From positions 7,919,614 through 7,983,613 of the forward strand of contig NZ_CP020555.1 in assembly GCF_002080455.1 (NCBI RefSeq): a stretch of 64,000 nucleotides of DNA. Direction: 5' to 3'. The notes below the pieces were generated by a model that saw only the letters and a list, made by a program, of their open reading frames with translations, had not been told where the DNA came from and ran no database searches. This document shows, piece by piece, positions 61,305 to 64,000 of the stretch (the first letter of the stretch is position 1; every line of letters begins with the position of its first letter). Origin of the DNA: Streptomyces sp. Sge12. Its GTDB lineage: Bacteria; Actinomycetota; Actinomycetes; Streptomycetales; Streptomycetaceae. The position numbers were made by a program, and so were the translations under genes.

Positions 61305-62372
61305 ATGGTCAAGCAGGAACGTGCGGCCCGTACGCGGGAGGCGCTGGTGCGTGCGGCCGCGGAGGTGTTCGCCGAGGAGGGGTTCACCGCCGCGTCGATC
61401 GCGGTGATCAGCCGCCGGGCCCGGGTCAGCGCCGGGGGACTGCACTTCCACTTCGCCGGCAAGACCGTCCTGGCCCGCGCCGTCCAGGACCGGGCCGCGC
61501 AGGCCCTGTCGCGCATCACGGCCGGCCCGGCCGTACCACCGACCGCCCCCGCCTCCGCCCCGACCACCCCCGGACCGGGTCCGACTACCGCCCGGACCAC
61601 CACCGCCCGGACCACCACCGCCCGGACCACCACCGCCCGGACCACCACCGCCCGGACCACCCCCGCGCCGGGTCCGGCCTCCGCGCCGGGTCCGGCTCCC
61701 GCATCCGCGCCGACCGCCCCCGCCTCCGCCCCGGGCCCCGCCCCGGGCCCCGCCCAGGGCCCCGCCCCCGCCTCCGCCCCGGGTTCCGCCCCCGCCTCCG
61801 CCCCGGGCCCCGCCTCCGCCCCGTCCGCCCCCGCACCGGGCCCTGCCTCCGCAGCGACCACCCCGGCCCCCGTCCCGGGCCCGGACGGGAGCGCGGGCAC
61901 CGGCGCAGACCCGGGCGGGAACGCAGGCGGGAGTGCGGGCGCCGGTTCGGGCGGGGGTTCGTTGCAGGTGCTGGTGGACTCCACGCACCGGCTGATGGCC
62001 CTCCTTGCGCACGACGCGGTGGTGCGGGCCGGGTTCGCGCTGTGCGCGGACCCCTCCTTCGACGGGACGGCGGACCTGCGCCGGCAGTGGCGGCTGTGGG
62101 TCGAGGCGGCCGTGGCGGCCGCGGCCCGGGAGGGCCTGCTCGCCGAGGGGCTCCTGCCCGAGGACGCGGCGCGCGGGGTGGTGGCCGCGACGGTGGGGCT
62201 GGAGGTCCTGGGCGCCTACGACCGGCAGTGGCTCGCACCGCACACCCTGACCCGGTTCTGGACGCTGATGCTGCCGCGGCTCGCCTCGCCCCCGGCCCTG
62301 GACGCCCTGCTGCCGCAGGGATCGCCCGGCAGTGCCGCCCCACCCCCCGACCCGGACACCGAATCAGACTGA
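61305..62372 (+). CDS. TetR family regulator with ~140-residue Pro/Ala/Thr insertion
   Basis: A 355-residue protein, against about 215 for its family. Residues 1-70 are a typical butyrolactone-receptor-like HTH (FTAASIAVISRRARVSAGGL then HFHFAGK). Residues of about 75-218 are a low-complexity segment of TARTT repeats and PASAPGPAPA runs, ending Gly-rich. Residues of about 220-330 (LQVLVDSTHRLMALLAHDAV) resume as the TetR ligand domain. Coding is intact in one frame. An insertion this long between the DNA-binding and ligand domains could uncouple them. The ATG lies 10 bp after a perfect ARE palindrome. Confidence 0.85.
   Translation: MVKQERAARTREALVRAAAEVFAEEGFTAASIAVISRRARVSAGGLHFHFAGKTVLARAVQDRAAQALSRITAGPAVPPTAPASAPTTPGPGPTTARTTTARTTTARTTTARTTTARTTPAPGPASAPGPAPASAPTAPASAPGPAPGPAQGPAPASAPGSAPASAPGPASAPSAPAPGPASAATTPAPVPGPDGSAGTGADPGGNAGGSAGAGSGGGSLQVLVDSTHRLMALLAHDAVVRAGFALCADPSFDGTADLRRQWRLWVEAAVAAAAREGLLAEGLLPEDAARGVVAATVGLEVLGAYDRQWLAPHTLTRFWTLMLPRLASPPALDALLPQGSPGSAAPPPDPDTESD
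61591..61665 (+). repeat. 15-bp tandem repeat (five units) in the second TetR gene
   Basis: CCCGGACCACCACCG occurs four times head to tail, with a fifth variant copy, encoding the TARTT repeats. It is followed by longer, less regular GCC/CCC-rich repeats to about 61860. All keep the frame. Confidence 0.9.
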
Positions 62373-62524
62373 ACGGTCTCTTTCAGGTGGGGTCCGCCAC
62401 CCTCCTGTGACCCTCGTCGAGGGGGTGATCGAGGCGTCCTGAAGCCGCCCCACCGCACCCGAACCCACCCGAAATTCCAGGCCAGCAAAGGTTTCTGACG
62501 TTCCGTCGGACATGATCGACCATC

Positions 62525-62571
62525 AAAACAGCACGACCGGTTTGATATTGACAAACCGCCGGTCCTGTTTT
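62525..62571. promoter_or_regulatory. ARE-like double site in the SARP promoter
   Basis: AAAACAGCACGACCGG and CCGGTCCTGTTTT form an inverted repeat. Between them, ACAAACCGCCGG is a second receptor-like half. A TTGACA at 62548-62553 lies inside, with TACTGG 19 bp further, so the site covers the probable -35/-10 region of the SARP gene. Confidence 0.65.
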
Positions 62572-62612
62572 CTACTGGCTGTGCGACTCATCCAAGGACA
62601 GGGGAGTACGGC

Positions 62613-63512
62613 GTGGACATCGATGTACTGGGCGCGTTGGCGGTGCGGGAGAACGGAATCTCCATCACGCCGACCGCCCCCAAGCCCCGGCAGGTCCTGG
62701 CCCTCCTGGCCCTCCATGCCGATCAGGTGGTACCCGTATCGGCACTGATAGAGGAACTGTGGGCGGGCGAACCGCCGCGCAGTGCCCGCACCACACTGCA
62801 GACCTACGTCCTGCAGTTACGCGCCCTCATCGCCGGCGCCCTCGAACGCGGCACCGCCACCGCCACCGGCCCCGACGCCGGGGCCGACGACGACACCCCC
62901 ACCGGTACGGGTGCGGGTGCGGGTGCGGGGCGGGTGGTGCGGACCGCCAAGGACATCCTGGTCACCCTGCCCGGCGGATACCTCCTCAGCAGCGGCGGCG
63001 GAACCCTCGACGTCCGCGAGTTCGACCGCCTCGCCGGCACCGGCTACCGCGCCATGGACGCCGGCGACTTCCCCGGCGCCGCCCGCCTGCTGCGCGAGGC
63101 CCTGGCCCTGTGGTCCGGACCCGCCTTCGCCGACGTACAGGGCGGAATCCAGCTCGACATGGAGACCAGACGCCTGGAAGAGACCCGGCTGTGCGCCCTG
63201 GACCAGCGGATCGAGGCCGACCTGCGACTGGGACGCCACCGCGAACTCCTGGCCGAACTGACCGTCCTGGTCACCCGCTACCGCACCCACGAGAACCTCC
63301 ACGGACAGTTCATGCTCGCCCTGCACCGCTCCGGCCGCCGCGGCGAGGCACTGGACGTCTACCAGCGACTGCGCGCCACCCTCGTGCGCGAACTGGGACT
63401 GGAACCCTCCATCGCCCTGCGCCGCCTGCAGCGCTCGATCCTGATGGCCGGACCCGAGAGCCCGGCCGAGGCCCACGCGGAGCCCGGCGGCGAAAGGCTC
63501 GTACGGGTCTGA
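62613..63512 (+). CDS. SARP family transcriptional activator
   Basis: A 299-residue Streptomyces antibiotic regulatory protein. Residues of about 1-115 are the OmpR-like winged helix (KPRQVLALLALHADQVVPVS, then RTTLQTYVLQLRALIAGALE). In the loop before the wing it has an inserted GTGAGAGAG tract (residues of about 80-108), and the wing is ILVTLPGGYLL. Residues of about 120-265 are the BTAD domain (EFDRLAGTGYRAMDAGDFPG, then LRATLVRELGLEPSIALRRL). The GTG start follows AGGGGAG. It is expected to activate biosynthetic genes beyond the window and to be repressed through the ARE-like site. Confidence 0.94.
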   Translation: MDIDVLGALAVRENGISITPTAPKPRQVLALLALHADQVVPVSALIEELWAGEPPRSARTTLQTYVLQLRALIAGALERGTATATGPDAGADDDTPTGTGAGAGAGRVVRTAKDILVTLPGGYLLSSGGGTLDVREFDRLAGTGYRAMDAGDFPGAARLLREALALWSGPAFADVQGGIQLDMETRRLEETRLCALDQRIEADLRLGRHRELLAELTVLVTRYRTHENLHGQFMLALHRSGRRGEALDVYQRLRATLVRELGLEPSIALRRLQRSILMAGPESPAEAHAEPGGERLVRV

Positions 63513-63640
63513 CGCCCGACCACCCCCGCCCGCCGGGGGCGGCCGAAAAAGGGGCACGACCCGGCCCGGCCCCGGGACACACCACAGGTCCCCGCGGCCG
63601 GGAACACGAGGACCTCCACGGGGCGAGAGGAGACGACGCG

Positions 63641-64000
63641 GTGCAGGAGAGGTCGGAACGGACCCGCAGGCGCCTGGTCCACGCCGGGGCCGAAATGTTC
63701 CACCGCAACGGCTACGCCAACGCCACACTCGGCGAGATCGCGGCCGCCGCCGGGGTCACCAAGGGAGCCCTCTACTTCCACTTCGCCTCCAAGGACGAAC
63801 TCGCCGAAGCCGTCCAGCAACGCGGCTGCGCCCTGCTCCACGACGCCGTGCGCACCCTGCGCCAGGACGGCGTCTCACCCCTGCAGGCCCTGATCGACAT
63901 CACCCACTGGCTGGCCTGGACCCTCCACGAGGAACCCGCCATCCCCGCCAGCTTCCGCATCACCAAGGAATGCGGCCAACCCGCCCCGCGGGGATGCACC
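63641..64000 (+). CDS. ArpA/ScbR-type TetR family regulator (truncated by window end)
   Basis: The first 120 residues of a butyrolactone-receptor-like protein. ERTRRRLVHAGAEMFHRNGY and ANATLGEIAAAAGVTKGALY followed by FHFASKDELAEAVQQRG match the group closely. The ligand domain begins (ALIDITHWLAWTLHEEPAIP, then ASFRITKECGQP) and is cut at base 64000. The GTG follows GAGAGGAGA. No ARE-like palindrome is visible between it and the SARP gene. It may be a pseudo-receptor acting later in the cascade. Confidence 0.9.
   Translation, partial: MQERSERTRRRLVHAGAEMFHRNGYANATLGEIAAAAGVTKGALYFHFASKDELAEAVQQRGCALLHDAVRTLRQDGVSPLQALIDITHWLAWTLHEEPAIPASFRITKECGQPAPRGCT

Overview
The window is high-GC actinobacterial DNA, most likely from a Streptomyces chromosome. 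The reasons are very high third-position GC, many GTG starts, leaderless TANNNT-type promoters, an agl-type sugar operon without its own ATPase, a DmdR/IdeR-type iron box, a SoxR-type box, a terpene cyclase, and a gamma-butyrolactone/SARP regulatory locus. Most of it is accessory sequence: short transcription units that often change strand, with several broken genes and transposon remnants.

0-12 kb: the end of an unidentified gene; a luciferase-like monooxygenase; a minus-strand sugar operon (GH13 glucosidase, binding lipoprotein, two permeases, one with a large extracytoplasmic insertion); an orphan solute-binding protein; a plus-strand PadR / ABC ATPase / FtsX-type permease operon whose genes overlap by 4 bp. 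12-21 kb: a Nudix-aminoglycoside-phosphotransferase-like fusion, an alpha/beta hydrolase, two small membrane proteins, a HEAT-repeat protein, an EccA-like AAA ATPase, a possible HEPN protein, a GNAT enzyme and a frameshifted flavin reductase. 21-26 kb: a YrhK-like membrane protein and a divergent pair made of a sigma-like transmembrane protein and a degenerate caspase-like protein with a Gln/His tract.

25.7-35.3 kb: a secreted SRPBCC protein, a class I terpene synthase, a beta-lactamase-fold hydrolase, a YgaP-like rhodanese, an IucB-like acetyltransferase behind an iron box, a decayed WG-repeat gene, a phosphopantetheinyl transferase, a FMN reductase with a SoxR-type promoter, a Ser/Thr kinase and an Ala/Lys-rich winged-helix protein. 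35-48 kb: unknown proteins, a PucR-like regulator, a GlsB-like protein, a TraR/DksA zinc finger, an atypical tRNA-like element with an extended acceptor stem, a TetR/FAD-monooxygenase divergent pair, an SDR, an EcsC-like protein, an Imm49 protein and an ISL3 fragment.

48-57.5 kb: a TAP-type secreted peptidase/esterase, a PPOX protein, a divergent SDR/frameshifted epimerase pair in a stretch with strong G/T strand bias, a MerR/quinone oxidoreductase pair, and a family of degenerate repeats of about 100 bp, dispersed and in one tandem array of about 1.7 kb.

57.5-64 kb: the most coherent system. An AfsA-type butyrolactone synthase, a cytochrome P450, three TetR proteins (at least two of the ArpA/ScbR type) and a SARP activator are separated by intergenic regions, five of which contain sequences resembling autoregulatory elements (AREs). 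This looks like the signalling and regulatory end of a natural-product cluster continuing beyond base 64000. Several of these proteins carry long in-frame simple-repeat insertions, most strikingly a segment of about 140 residues between the DNA-binding and ligand domains of the second TetR.
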